The notes under the pieces: generated by a model | Database searches by the model: none | What the model saw: the letters and a program-made list of their open reading frames with translations, nothing else | What the model was told of the DNA's origin: nothing | Shown here: one piece after another, positions 17,859-31,100 of the stretch | How the letters are laid out: every line of letters begins with the position of its first letter | How positions within the stretch are numbered: position 1 is the stretch's first letter | Source: Oreocharis arfaki | Lineage: Eukaryota > Chordata > Aves > Passeriformes > Paramythiidae | DNA length: 64,000 bases | Reading direction: 5' to 3' | Assembly: GCA_013398015.1 (NCBI GenBank) | Contig: VZRR01013404.1 | Span: forward strand, 1 to 64,000 | Translations under genes and position numbers: made by a program

Positions 17859-20800
17859 ATTTGGAAATCTGGTGGTATCAGGTGCTGCTAATGACTAAGT
17901 TTCTAGGGGGCTTAGGGGAAGGTGGAAGAGGAAACTTGGGAGGTTGTGAGAATTTAAGTGGTGGGTTTGCTGCAATATTAAGAACATAGCTGTATTTGAT
18001 GTGCAAATAGAAGCTTTACAGATAAATGACAATGCTGACCTCAATAATATGGAAGTGTGCTTCAATGTAAGTACCTCTGCTGTCACTCTGTGCCTTTTGT
18101 AACACAAGTTTTGCTGCCAGTCTTTGCACAGGTGTAGCAACTGAGGTTTAGTACTTCCTACCTTTGCAAAATACCTGCTGGTTTTGTCAGGCATCTGTGT
18201 AGAAAGTGCTGTCCCTAATGTGCCCTTTGAGGGAAGTGTTGAAGTCTTTCTCTCCCACATGTGATCAAACACACGGAAAAGTGAGGGGAGGTCAGGTTGG
18301 CTCTCCCTTCTCTGGGCTGGGTGAGCACTCACATGAAAAAGTGTGAAATTTTTACTGTGATGTTATGGGGAAAGAAAACACCATTACTCCTTTGTGGGAC
18401 AATTAAGGAGTTGGTCAGATGTCTGGAAGATTATCCTAAATTCTGTATGGGAGAGCATAAGAAAAATATCCCAAAATTACGGAATTTGAGTGTACAGTAC
18501 AGTTTGTTCTGCTATTCTTGTCTTGTTTTCAAGAGGGCTGGAGCCTGCAGCCACAGCTTCAGCAGGAATCTTTTTCAGGAGAGTTTTTGCACAGCTTCTC
18601 CACCATGGCAAACTTGTTGAAATAGTGGATTTATGTTTTGTGAGAGCAGTGCTAAATCACTATTAGCAACTGCAATGCTGTCGGATGATTTTACCTTGAT
18701 TTGTGCTGAGTGTATCCTGTGCTTTCTTCTCTTGCTAAAGCAAAAAATGCAACCCAGTCTGCAGCTCGTAGAGCCAAAGTGTGCGTGGAATAAATGGTCT
18801 TTGTAAAAGCTTTGCAGTTAAAGGGATCACATAATAGAAGGCACTCTGAAGCAAATCAGTGGCATCAGTGAGGTGGTACATTCTTACCTCAGTATTTAAT
18901 AAATAACATTATTAACCTTGCCCCTCCCCCCCCCAAAAAAAAACCCAAATAAACAATGAAACAAACCCAAACACCAGCAGCCACACCCCCAGCACATTTT
19001 CATTCATCTGGCAGACCAGGAAGAAAAATGAACGGGATCTTGTGTCTTTAAAGTTTCTATCATCTTAGAAAGTCAGTACAGGTGGTGCTACAATAGAACA
19101 AGACTGCAATGATGTGCTGGTTTAAGAAGTGGGTGTGTTTGCCTTGCTTCAATATCTGAAGAAGAGAGGCCCTATATTCAATGTCACTGATATTCTGTGA
19201 TACATCTAATTACAGTAACCTCAGGTAGTCTAAAATTTTGAAAGCAGTATAAAATGCTATGAGGTTAAAATAAAGGAAGCAACACCTCTATCAAAAAGAA
19301 GGTTAGCAATGTTAAAATGGGCAAATGTGGATGCAGACTTTTAAATGTTCAACTAAATATTAAAGCAGCAGTTCAGCGCTAAAAATAAAAACAGATTTTA
19401 AACTAGGCGTGGTCTTTTCAATGTCATTCTCTAAAATGTCATGTTTATGCTCTGGCGATTTTCTTAATGAGTATACACTCGTTATTGAAATATTGAATAT
19501 ATTCTTACAGAAATATATAGGAATCTCATCCCTAATGAGAGGAAGAATTTTCTGGCTGCAGAGGGCTGCTATCTCATTCATTATGGAGGCTTTAAACCAC
19601 ATAGCTGGGCTGGCTCTGAACTGCAGGCCACTGACCTGGTGCAGCGGCAGCTGTGTCCCTGTTAGTGGCCATTAGCCAGTTAAATCACTGCACACTAACA
19701 CTGATCAAAGCCGGGGTGAAAGCTCTTCATTTCCTGTTTAATAGAGCCCTATTTGTTTGATGAGTCCTAAAAACGCGCTCCAGGTTTTGTTTTGGTGTTT
19801 CTGAAGTGTAATTGATGTTCTGTTGCCATGGGCTCTCTCTTGTCTGAAACAACCCTGCCTCCTTTTGCTTTGCAAGAGGCTGAATGCTTTTTCTACTTAG
19901 CTACAAATTGAAGCATTTTATAAATAGATAGGACATCAAAGTCAGAGGTGAATGGATCTATCTGTGTGGTTTTATTTCAATTATTAAAAGACACTTTCTT
20001 TTTTTCTCTTGAGTGCTGTACTGGAGTCAGTGAAGTTTTATTTACCATTTGGTTTCTGTGTGTAAATTAACCAGTTTGTTTGCTTTCTTGCTCAAAGTTT
20101 GTACTCACACATTTTCTGATTGCAATTTCATAAAAAATTCTGGTATGAGAACTGATCGATTTTTATGGGGTTTTTTCCCCCAGAGGTTGGATAAAATGCT
20201 TTTTCCACCATGCCTTAAATCTAAATGTAACCTAAGACTCCAGTATGCATTTTATGAAATGAAAATATCCACTCTGCTAGTCCTGTTGCAGATCAACATT
20301 AATGTGCGGGTTTTGTATGAATTCAGGTTACTGATGAACTGAAAATGGATCTTGTAATTGTAAAATGTCTCATGTGGTTTATGCCAGGAGAATGCAGTTG
20401 ACATCCTTGCTAATTATTTAATTTTGCAAAGTGGTTTTGTAACTGGTATTGATCCCACCCCTGGTAAATTCTCATTTGCAGTCTAAAAGCCTCTGCTACG
20501 GGCAGCACACTGTTGTTGCAGCGAATGAAATTTATTTGTTTTCCCAAAGAAGCAGTTTCAATAAAGTTCACAGAAGTGTGCACTGCCATTCGAGAGTCTT
20601 TCCAGCCTGGTCATGTGTGCCCTCCACTTCCCTTCTGCTGGCCCTTGCCCTTGGGTGACTACCTGCTCAGTCACACCGAAAAGCTTGGGCTGGGTGATTT
20701 TGGTTTTTGCCTGCTGAGTTGGGCTTTTCTTTTAGTCGCCAAAGTGATTGTAGAAAAGCAGCTGGAGATGAGGGACAAGAGCGGGTCTGGGTGACAGAAG

Positions 20801-21659
20801 GGATCAGCTCGTGTTAAATCTCTAGTGAAACTAACTCAGAGAATTATCTCTGCTACGTTCTGCTCTGGATGTGTCCTGCCGTGCTGCTTCTGTGTCAGGT
20901 CAAGCCTGCAAATCTGTCCCATATAAGCTGGGTGTGCAGATCCTGAGCCAAGCTGTGGTGGTTTGAATGCAGTTCTTTGTTGGGGCAAGGGCTGCTGCCA
21001 GGGACGCTGCTCGCAGGAGCACAGCCAAAGGTTGTGTGTGACTTTGGGGACCCAGCAGTCCCGTTAAAATCAGTGGGACCACTTCAGGAGCTTAAACAGG
21101 ATCAGAGCCTAACACTATAAACTGCTCAGGACCTGTATTTAACATGTATTCCACAACCCCCTTACTATGCCCCTGGCTGCTGTAAAATGATAAGGAATAA
21201 GAAATTCTCCCTGTGGGATCGCAACCAAGATTCTGGTTCGGGCTGTTTCTGTGCACACACCCCGTGCTGATGGCAGCAGCAGTGCTGAGACACCTGGGAG
21301 CTGGGGGTTTGGCAAACACAGAGCCTACGGCCCCCCTCTCCTCGATCTTCCCACAGAGGAGGTGCCAGACCTGACCGACAACATGCCAGGAGGAGAAGGC
21401 AGGCTGGTCTGACAGAAGGGGCGCGTCTGAACCAAGTCAGCAAGGAATTGCTGTGCCCTGGCAAATGGCACATGCTGAGCGTTTGCCCTCAGTTGTGTCC
21501 AGTTGTTGCAAAATGTGGAATATATAAAACTGTTCTTAGGCAAGGATGTTCTTTCATGTCTGATCTTTGTGTACTTTCCTACAGCCTAACACCACTCTGG
21601 TCCCGCTCTGGTGGGACCGGGGGCGTTGTTTTGCTGCAAAGCTTTTAACCCACTTTTCC
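17859..21659. other. Intergenic, PARVB side
   Basis: No gene recognised. There is an A-rich tract near 18930-18970 and a TCATTCATTATGGAGG-to-CCGGGGTG stretch (about 19560-19720) that looks unusually complex and may be regulatory. This is only an impression. Confidence 0.5.
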
Positions 21660-22018
21660 TGCACCAGCGTGGCTCCAGCGCACCAGGTGCTCCGGAGGCA
21701 GGGGCTGGCCCGCCTGGCTGCAGGTGATGCTCGGGTGGGCCCGGGCAGCCTCCCGCTGCCCGCCCCCGGCCCTCCGGGGGTGTCCGAGGCTCGTCCCGCC
21801 CCCGCCTGCCGCGGACTTCCCGGCCGTGGCAGGGCGCTGTGGCTGCAGCGCTTCCCAGTCCTGCGAGGGGCTGCGAGCGCACACCGCGGGCTGGCCCCGC
21901 TCGCTCGGGCGAGCGATTCTCCGCTCCCGCGCTTGGTTCGGCTCCGCGGGCCCCGCAGCCCCCGGCAGGGATCGGGCAGGGCCGGGCGGGCTCCCCCGGC
22001 GAGCCCCCGGCAGAGCCG

Positions 22019-22133
22019 ATGTCCGCCGCGCCCGTCCGGTCCCCGACGCTGCGGCCGCACAGGATGAAGAAAGAGGAGTCGTTCCTGGGCAAGCTCGGCG
22101 GGACCCTGGCCAGGAAGAAGAAAGCCAAGGAGG
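22019..22133 (+). CDS. PARVB: PARVB exon 1 with start codon
   Basis: 115 bases: ATG at 22019, then 38 codons ending ARKKKAKE plus one base, with donor GTGAGT. MKKEESFLGKLGGTLARKKK is strongly conserved in beta-parvins. The exon sits within a CpG island, as expected for a first exon. Confidence 0.95.
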
Positions 22134-25100
22134 GTGAGTTCGCCGGCGCGGAGGGAAGGAAGGAACGTGCTCGGGGCCGGCGTGACTGGCGGCAGCTCCG
22201 CCGTCCCGTCCCGTCCCGTCCCGTCCCGTCCCGTCCCGTCCCGTCCCGTTCCTCCGCGGGAGCAGCGGCAGAGCCCCCGAGCCGCGCTTTGTTCGGCGGC
22301 CTCGCGGAGGGGCCATGCCCGCCCTCCGCCCCCGAGAGCCACAACGCGGCCGGGGACGGGCGTGGGGGGCGGCTGGAGAGATGGGGGAGCGGCTGGAAGC
22401 GATGGGGGAGACTGGAGCGATGGGGGATGGATGTCAGCGATGGGGAGCGGGACATCAGCCCATGTCGTACGTACGGGAAGGTAACCCCAGAACCAGCTTC
22501 TTGCTATAAAATAAATTTCTGGTGACCAACGGGACTGTCGCTGTCGCTTTCTTGTGGTCTGAGAGTTGAGGAAGCCACGAGGGAATCGTTAAGTCCACTC
22601 GTGTTTCGTTCCGGGTCCGCTTCATCCATAGGCTTTATGTTGGTGCAGGTACTTTGCCCAGAGTGATGTCCGTGACCAGATACATCCATCCAACCCACCT
22701 CTCTCCCAAGGGCTCCGCATGGGCACACCTACACCAGACTATAGGAGTGCATCCATGCGGGGTGTCACTGCTGGCGCCAGCTGGGCATTGAGGCGAGAGC
22801 CTCCCCTTCACAGCAGAGAGCCTGGAAAAGCTTCCCAGCCCGAGCCCAATGCACCAGCACCCACACTGGGGGGCTCAGCCCCTGTTTTACATCCCGACCT
22901 GGGGCATGGGCACATGTGCGGGGCGTCCCTGGAGCCGCCGGCCCTGGCCAGGGGCTGTGCAGAGATAGCACCGCTGTTGCTGTCGTAGATAGGGAGGCGT
23001 CTCATTGCCTGACTTGATAAAGCTGGCCCGGTCCTGAATACACAAAGTGTGCCCCTCCTCTGAGCACAGTGTCCTCTGGGGATGGTGTATGCTGTTCTCT
23101 TCGGCTTCCCCGACTCACCAGTACTGGTTTCTGTGGAGAAGCTGCCTCCGTGCTATCCCCAGACTCCTGGCGTCTGCCAGCAGGCAATCTCCGTGTCCTC
23201 GCCCTATGGCTTAGTGCAGCTGTGACTGGATGGCTGGTTCAAACTGGCCTTGGTTTTGTCCCAGTGCCTGGTGAGTGTAGGGTAGGGATGAATTCAAGCT
23301 TCAGCCTCCTTTCAGCTGGCTGTTGAGCACATTTTGCCCATATTGAGTCTATGAATTGCCAGCAACATTCAGAAGACAGCTTTTTAATATTTAAAACCAC
23401 AATATTAGGCCTTGAAACCTGGTTCAGGGAAATAGTTTCCCTTTCCTTGTGCTGGCTGTTTTGGTGTGGCTTACTGGTATTTCCTTTATTATCTATTTTT
23501 AATCAAGTTTCCCTGACGTGGTTCTTCTGAGGAGCAGCAGAAGCAGTTGTGCCTTCCTGAGATGATCTCATTTGCTTCCGAAGGAAGGTGGTGGAAAAAA
23601 CTCCTCTCTGGCAGGGAGGCCGAGCACGTGCTCCAAAAAAAGTGCATGTCAAAGGCGGCTTCTGAGCTGAAACCGGCTGGCAGCTTCTCTTCTTAGGCAT
23701 TCCAGCACCACTAGGCCCTGTTCTTGAAGTGCCCGCTTTCAGCAGGGGCCACGCTCTGGTTTGGCTGAGTTTGCCTGTGGCTTTACTGCCTTGGGTGGCT
23801 GTGGCTCCTCGTGGCAATGGAAGGGCCTCTTTTGGTTGCTGTGCCTGGTCCTTGGTGGGGAGCCACATCAAAGCCTCACAGCTGCGCTTCTGTCGGTGTG
23901 ATGGGGAGGAAACTGCAACACGAGGGGCAGCTTTTCGTGTGAGTATTCCTTCCAGTCTGAAATGTGGCTGCCTGCAAGCCTGAGGACCCACTGGTGGGTG
24001 TGACATTCCCTGGTGCTGCAGGCAGCCCAGCTCCTTTGTTGTGAAGGGAAATGGCTTTTTTCCCTTCGTGGAGCAGCTCTCCAGTGGAGGCTGTCCCAGC
24101 CATGGCTGTGCAACAGGAGAGGGCCAAGAGTGATGAGCTGGGGGGTCTGCACCAGGGGGAGAGAGGCTGGAACATGGCTTCTGGTAGGGCCTGGGCAGCT
24201 CCAGGAGCAAATTTCAGGGCTAGAAACTAAATTTTTTTTATGTGAGTGTGGAGCAGGAGTAAACTGGAAGCTCGTCTGAGTGGTATTCCTTGAATGAGTT
24301 GGTAGACCTTATAGGAGCCGATGTGGTCAACGTTTCCCCATGTGCTCAGCCCTTGGGAATTCCTGGCCTCCCTCCAGGTTTCTGCTGGGTTTCCCTGAGG
24401 GGACCAGCAGAGGTCAGAACGATCTTCCCAAAGTAAATCCTGCCCTCTGCATGGCAAATGGGAGTGCTGGTTGCTTATTTGCCATAGCCTGAAATCATCC
24501 TTGCCTCCTCTGCCTCCATCAGCACCAAAAGCTCCAGCCCGAGGGGCTTTTTGCATTCTTTATGCATTCTGCTTGCTTTCACTGCCTGTCTTTGTATTGC
24601 AGCTGTCACTGTCCCGGCTGTGCTCATACAGTGACCTTTAACAGGGTCTGTGTGAGAGCTAAAATCCACTTACATCAATCCTTTTCCTTTTTTGTGCACA
24701 ATTTCTGAGCCACGCAGCTCAAAGCTCCTTGTAATGGTACTGAAAAGGTTTTCATGTGTGGTTTTCATGTCTTTAATCACAGGTCATAAATAACCATGAT
24801 GTGTGGCTGCCAACCCGTGAGCATCTAAACTTAATTTTTTTTTTTTTTGGCTAATTACTTCACACTTCATTACTTTCAGCATTGCTACAATGCATTTTTG
24901 GAGAGGGTCTGTGGGGAGAGGAGAGTTCATTAGGCTTGCCAGGGTGGGCAGTGTGAGCTGCTGCCCTGGCTGTGTGTGACAGGAGGGTGAGTGAGGTTCC
25001 TAGTGGGCTGGTGATGGTCACTGTGGCAGCATTCAAGCTCTGTAATTCAGCGAGCAAACAGCTTTGCTGCTGCTCTTGCCTTATGAGCGTGCTGTGGTGC

Positions 25101-28100
25101 TTTGTGGGTGTGCTGGTAGGTGAGGGAGGGTTAAGACTCTGGTCAAATTCATCAGTGTTTTAAGTCAGGTTCTGTACATTGCTTAACTGTTTGAATTTCT
25201 GCCCCAAACCTCTGCTTTACACTGTTAGACCCTGTGTGTTTCTGCGTTTATATGGCTGAGCAGGCTTTTTTTAGGCAGCCCTCCCTCGAGAGAAAGAGCA
25301 GCTCGTGGGGAAGCCGTTTTTACCCTGGTTTCCTATGGAAGGTGGGTGAGTGATCTCACTGTCTGTCTGGCTCCTCCCTTCCTCTTCCTTCCCAGGAATA
25401 TTTTTAACCCCTAGTTTGGGTAAAAATGCCCCAGGGAGAAAAGTCTTGCTGATTATTAATGCCTGCAGGCTGTGTCAAAGTGGGTCACCAGTGAGTACAG
25501 GAACATTTCAGTGGAGTCCTGCAGCAGGAAAACCAGCAGATGAGCTCAACCCTGCCTTGCTACTACTAGGGAGCCCACAGGGGAGGGACTACACCAGAGA
25601 CAGGACAGGAAAGGCCATGGAGAGCATGGAGCATTTGTGCTCCTAATCTTACAATCAGTCACAATGTGCATCCTGAGAAAAGCGGGATGTGTCAGTTTCA
25701 GTGCTCTGCGACCACTTCGGTTTTTACTTCTCCTCCTGTCCCCCATTTAGGCCACGTGGAAATCTGCAAATATCTAAGTTTGCCTGGTGTTGCTGTTCCA
25801 TGGCTCTGTCTTGGTGTACCTGAGGTTTACATTAGATATTAGGAGGACATTGTTCCCTGTGAGGGTGCTGAGGCCCTGGCACAGGTTGCCCAGAGAAGCT
25901 GTAGCTGCCCCATCCCTGGCAGTGTCCAAGGCCAGGTTGGATGGGGCTCTGAGCAACCTGGGATAGTGGAAGGTGTCCCTGCCCATGGCAGGGGCGTGGA
26001 ATGATTTGGGCTTTAAGGTCCCTTCCAGACCATTCCATGATTCTGTGATTTTGGTCTTTCAAGATGTGCCACCTGTTCAAGAGCTCCAAAATCTGTTAAA
26101 TACCTTAGAAAACTGCTGGGGTGCTGGCAGGGCCCATAGAGGATACAGTTTTTAAGCCAGATGATTCTTTAGCCTCTTTTCAGAGTTTCTGAAAGACAGG
26201 TTTCAGGTAGTTGCAGTTTCTAAAAGACAGTGTTTCAGGTAGTGCTGTGCTGTGCTTCAACTTCATCTGCAAAAGGAAATTGAACAAATCTGCCCTTTCC
26301 TGTTTGTCAGAGGGATGTTGCTGTACTGAAACAAGGGAGGGGGTTTGCTGCAAGCTTCACTCCCAGCCTACTTGCAAAGCTTGGTTTTCTTTTCCTCATA
26401 GCACACCGCATGAAAGATCTGGGCAGCAGGTGTTTGGCTAAATAAGCTTTCTATTATTGTATCTCTGTGTGTGTACAGCCTATATGGGGGAGTCAGTGAG
26501 GGAAATAAAACAGAATCAATTGCTTAGTGTTGTGTCCCAGTGACATGCTGTAGGGTGGGCACAGGGGTGAGAAAACTGCTCTGGAGAAGTGCTATTTATT
26601 TGTGCCTGATGAAATCGGTAGGAGAGGGGGATGAAGGAGAGAGAGGGCAGGGCTGCAGAGGGCAGGATTGTTGCAACAGGAGCTGAGTAAGGGGAAAGTT
26701 TTGTGTCTGTCAAAGGAGGCTGAAGTGCTGTTCTTGGGATCTGTGTCTCGGGGTTACAGTGAGATGTGCTGATGATGTCTCACCCCCTTCTTAATTTACT
26801 TTCCATACTCACAGGATGTGGCAGTGAATTTTTAGGCAGATGGAGAGACAAATGCAAAATTTGTAGGGTCTAATTCTGTGGTCGTGGTTCACACAAGTAC
26901 ATTTGCTGCAGACTGAGAGGATGCTTGGGTGGAGGAGTGTGTCTGTGCATTGTGATGTGCTACTGCTGCTGAAATAACCCCACAGAAGATGAGATGGGTG
27001 CTGGTTAAGTGGAATTACTTGCTCTTTAAGAAAGGAATTTGCATGTAGCTATATTGAAGCTACATACTGTTCCAGATATGTGTGTATATATAGAAAGTCT
27101 GTGCAAACATATCGAGATTCATATTTCAAGCTCAGTTTATTATGCTTTCTACCACTAACTTACACAGACCTAAATTTCCAGTTGGAACCTGTGATGCCTA
27201 ATTGCTGTTTCTCCTGCAGGGCTCAGGCCTGACCAGGTCTGGTTTCAGTCTTGGTAGAGCAGTGCTGGTTTGGGTTCTGTGTTCTATTCTGGCAAAAGCT
27301 GTACTGAGAATATAGTTTGTGTCAGTGTCTCAGCTGAAATGAACTTTACATGCACAAGAATTGTGCTTTTAACAGTACTGTAACCCCCACATTTTCCCCC
27401 TGTAGCTGCACTTAGGCCAGGGTGGTTCACCCTCTGCAGCTTTAGGCAGTCTCCTGGTGGGACAAGAGAGTTTGGAATTACAGCTCCAAGTTTTATTCCA
27501 CACAGGATGCAGCAAGACACGCAAAATAGCTCTGTAGCTCTCCAGTAGTGTGTTGAAGAAATGCCTTGCCTTCCCTTAAGGAAAACAGACATTTAAAAGT
27601 AATTTTATTTCCAGAGTTGAAATCTTTAAAATAAGATTCGTTGTAAGAATGCTGTTAAGCTTCATCATAAAATCTTAGCAGGGTGGTTGTCAGCACTTCC
27701 AGTCTTCCAAAACCAGAATTCCAATCCTTTTCTCCTTCAAGTCTACCCTTGTTTCAGAGCAATTGTTCAATGAAAGCTGTTTTAATTTATTCCAAAGGAT
27801 TTATTAATTATGACAGCTGGAGAGAGACTGGGGGCATCTGGCTGTTTCTGTTCCAAGGAGTGTGTGGGTGAGAGCCCTGTGAGACTCGGATCTATGGAGA
27901 GCTGCACATGGACTTGATGGGAATGGGGGGAGCTGCAAAGCCACAGCTCAGGGAAAGTCTGTGTGAAGGAGGGACTCTTGATCTCGCTGGTGAATCTGTG
28001 CAGGGACATCAGGCTGTCTTCTGCAGTGCATTATCATAAATACATGAATGCTACTGATTTTGTGCTCATGTTTGTAAGAGTTGTGATATATGGATGACTT

Positions 28101-31100
28101 TATTAATATACATGCATCCCTCCTGATTTGCACATTGGCAATAGGGCAGTCCAGAAGAGTGAGAGGAGTTATGCAGAGCAGTTCTAAATGCCTTTTTATG
28201 TACTTCAGGAACTGTTACAGGCCAGCTGATCTGGAAACAGATGGAGCTTGTGGAGTTTTCCAATGCACTGTTCTGAGCTGTGGATTGTACTTTGATGTTA
28301 GGAGACTTGGGAGATTAGCTGGCAAGCTTTTTTCGTTGCAAAAGCATGTCAGAACAACTTGCTGCTAAGAGATCCAGGCTTATGTGGTCTGAGGCAAACC
28401 CAGGGCAAGGCAGAGTCTGCTGGTTGCTGGAATTGGTGTTTCAGCAGGCACAGCTTTGCTGTTCACCTGGAAGGAACTTCAGTGTGTGTACCTTGTGCAC
28501 ACAGGTGTCATGGTCACAGCTGAGGAGGTTTGGGTTTGTAGCTGTGGAAGTCCAGCAGAGCTGCTGCTTCAGAGCTGCCCGTGTGAGATTTGGATGCCAA
28601 ATTGCTGTCAGATTTCAAAGGAGCCGGTCAAGTGTAGAAATCTCTCAGGCATCACTAGAAACCTTGGCCTGCAAGATTCCTGAGGCTTTCTCTGTCAGGG
28701 TTCCTGGGATGTGATGTCTTGAAGGGGAATGTGACCATACAGAGACACTGACATGTATCACAAGGAGAAGGAGTTTTCTGCCTCACCTGTAACATCATCG
28801 GTTTGTGATCCTTGTCACTCCTGCAGTGCAGGAGGGGCTGTTTGTGCCTTTTCAACCCTGCAGTCTTGTTCTCTTTTCAGCCCTCAGGCTCCACTCAGTC
28901 ATTTCGAGAGACCTGGAGGTCAGCAAGGAAGAAGGAAGGGAAATCAATCATGTTTCCCGAAGGCTCCTCCTTGTGCAGATCTCTGCTTGTTAGAGCAATC
29001 GTAACTTCAGCACACCTCCAGGTTGTTTGAACTAACAGGATCTGGGTGTTTTGTTACAGAAGCCAACTACCTGAAGGTCACTGAGGTGCCTCCAGAGAAT
29101 GGTCTGACCTGTGCCAGTGTCAGGATGAGGGTGATGGTGCTGGCTCTGTTCTGCTCAGCTCTCACAATGTCCATGTGCCTTGCTCTGCACAGCCTTGAGC
29201 TCTTGTGCACGGTGACCTTGGTAGTTGCTTATGCCCACCCTCTGCCCACCCTCTGCCTGCCCTCTGCCACATCTGTGAGATGTGGTGTGGACATGCACTG
29301 TCACTGATGAAGCTCAGTGTCTTCTCAGGGCACAGCCCAGCCAACTGAGTTGTTCACTCTTACTTACAAGGGATGTGCCTCCCTGGCAGGTTTTCCCTGG
29401 GGTCTGTGGGGTGTGTGTGGACTGGCCCTTGCTTTGCCTGCTGGCCTCGTAGAGGCCTTGTGTCCGGAGGAGAGCTACAAGTGTCCAGAGGAGGCTACGA
29501 AGATGGTGAAGGGCCTTGAGGGGAATTGTTGTGAGGAGCAGCTGAGGGCACTGGGTCTGTTCAGCTGGAGGAGACTGAGGTCTGAGCTCACCAAGGGCTG
29601 CACCTCCTCCTTAGGGGCAGCAGTGGGGCAGGCCCTGGTCTCTGCCCTCTGTGACCAGGAACAAGACCCAGGGAACGGCTGGAGCTGTGTCAGGGGAGGT
29701 TTAGGCTGTATATCAGGAAAAGGTTCTTCCTCCAGAGGGGGCTGGGGCACTGAACAGGCTCCCCAGGGAATGGGCACAGCCCCAAGGCTGCCAGAGCTCC
29801 AGGAGTGTTTGGGCAACGCTCTCAGGGATACACAGGGTGGGATTGTTGGGGTGTCTGTGCAGGGCTAGGAGTTGGACTCTGATGCTTTGTGGGTCCCTTC
29901 CAGCTCAGGATATTGTGTGATTCTGTGGTGGCTGTAGCATACCTGCCCCTGGTTGTTGTCACAGGCTGCATCAGCACTCCTGCCCTGTGCTGAGGGAGGT
30001 GTGAATTGTGGTGAGGAGGACAGAGGTGGAAGGGGATGAGGGGGAGTGTGATCAGTGGGACAGCACCACTGCTCAAGGGTTTCTGCCAGGCTGCCTTTAG
30101 GAAGAGTTCCTGAACCTGGATGCTGGAGCTCTGCTCAGGACAGGCTGCTCAGGGGCCATGGGCAGGGGGTCTAAACCAGCAGTTCCGTGTGAGCAAACCC
30201 TGTTTGCCTTTGAGAGTGGGCACAGCACTGATGGGAAGTGGGAACAGAAACCTCTGTGGTGCACAGCTAATAAGTGATCTGTCTCTCCAGGGTGGAAAAT
30301 ATTGTGCTCAGGTATAGAGTTCCTAATTTGTACTCTTCTGATGGCCAAATAGAAAGCTGCAACCTGAAATTCGTGACTTCTGTTGTGTATGTCTAGTTTG
30401 GCTGGAAAAGTATGACGGAAAACACGTGGTGTCAGCCTTTTGTAATTTGAATCCTGTGAAGTCTTGCTCTGAAAACCAGATGTGGAGAGAACGTGCACAC
30501 CTGGCAGCATGTACTTGGAGCAGTGGGTCTGTGTGCTCCTGGCCCTTAAATCACTGTCACTTCCTCCTGGAGGAACAATGGGGCTCCTAATTATAAATCC
30601 TGTACACTGATTTGTTTCCATGCACTCTCTGCAGATCCCTCTCCAGAGGCCTCAGGCTGAGAGGGGAGGCCATGGGATGGGGATTCTGGTTTTGGCTTTG
30701 CTGGTGGTGAGCAAACTGGGAATTCAGTTCTACCTCTCAAGGATTGTTTCTCCAGGTCAAAAAAGATTTCTTTATAATCCCCAAGACCTGTCTGGCAATC
30801 AGATACAGACTTTTGTAAAAACTCCTTTCAATGTATGCTGCATGTTGGTTATAGAACAAGCAAACTGTTCTGGCTCCTGGAATCCCATCTCCTTCTTTAG
30901 TACTTCTTTCATTGTGTGGTTGAATCATAATGAAATCCACTGAAAAAAGAAACAGTGTATTTTCCATTATAGCTGCCATATGGCCTTATTGCTAATTTTT
31001 AATTAGCTGTGGGATGGTTGCATACACAGTTTATTTGGAGTGAGGAAGGAGGCTGAGAACTGGATGAGGAGATGTCTGCATAGAGGCATGGTGTCTTTTT

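Larger units (their letters stand above)
21660..22440. promoter_or_regulatory. PARVB: CpG island around PARVB exon 1
   Basis: This stretch is strongly GC-rich and CpG-dense compared with both flanks and contains the PARVB start codon. It has no obvious TATA box, as is typical of CpG-island promoters. The transcription start cannot be placed from sequence alone. Confidence 0.7.

Noticed and set aside
21554..22455. Several long minus-strand and alternate + frames over the PARVB CpG island
   Set aside because: GC-rich sequence is poor in stop codons and PARVB exon 1 explains the conserved part; the translations are Arg/Pro/Gly-rich with no family resemblance.
29317..29868. 183-codon + frame
   Set aside because: Most of it is CR1 3' sequence.
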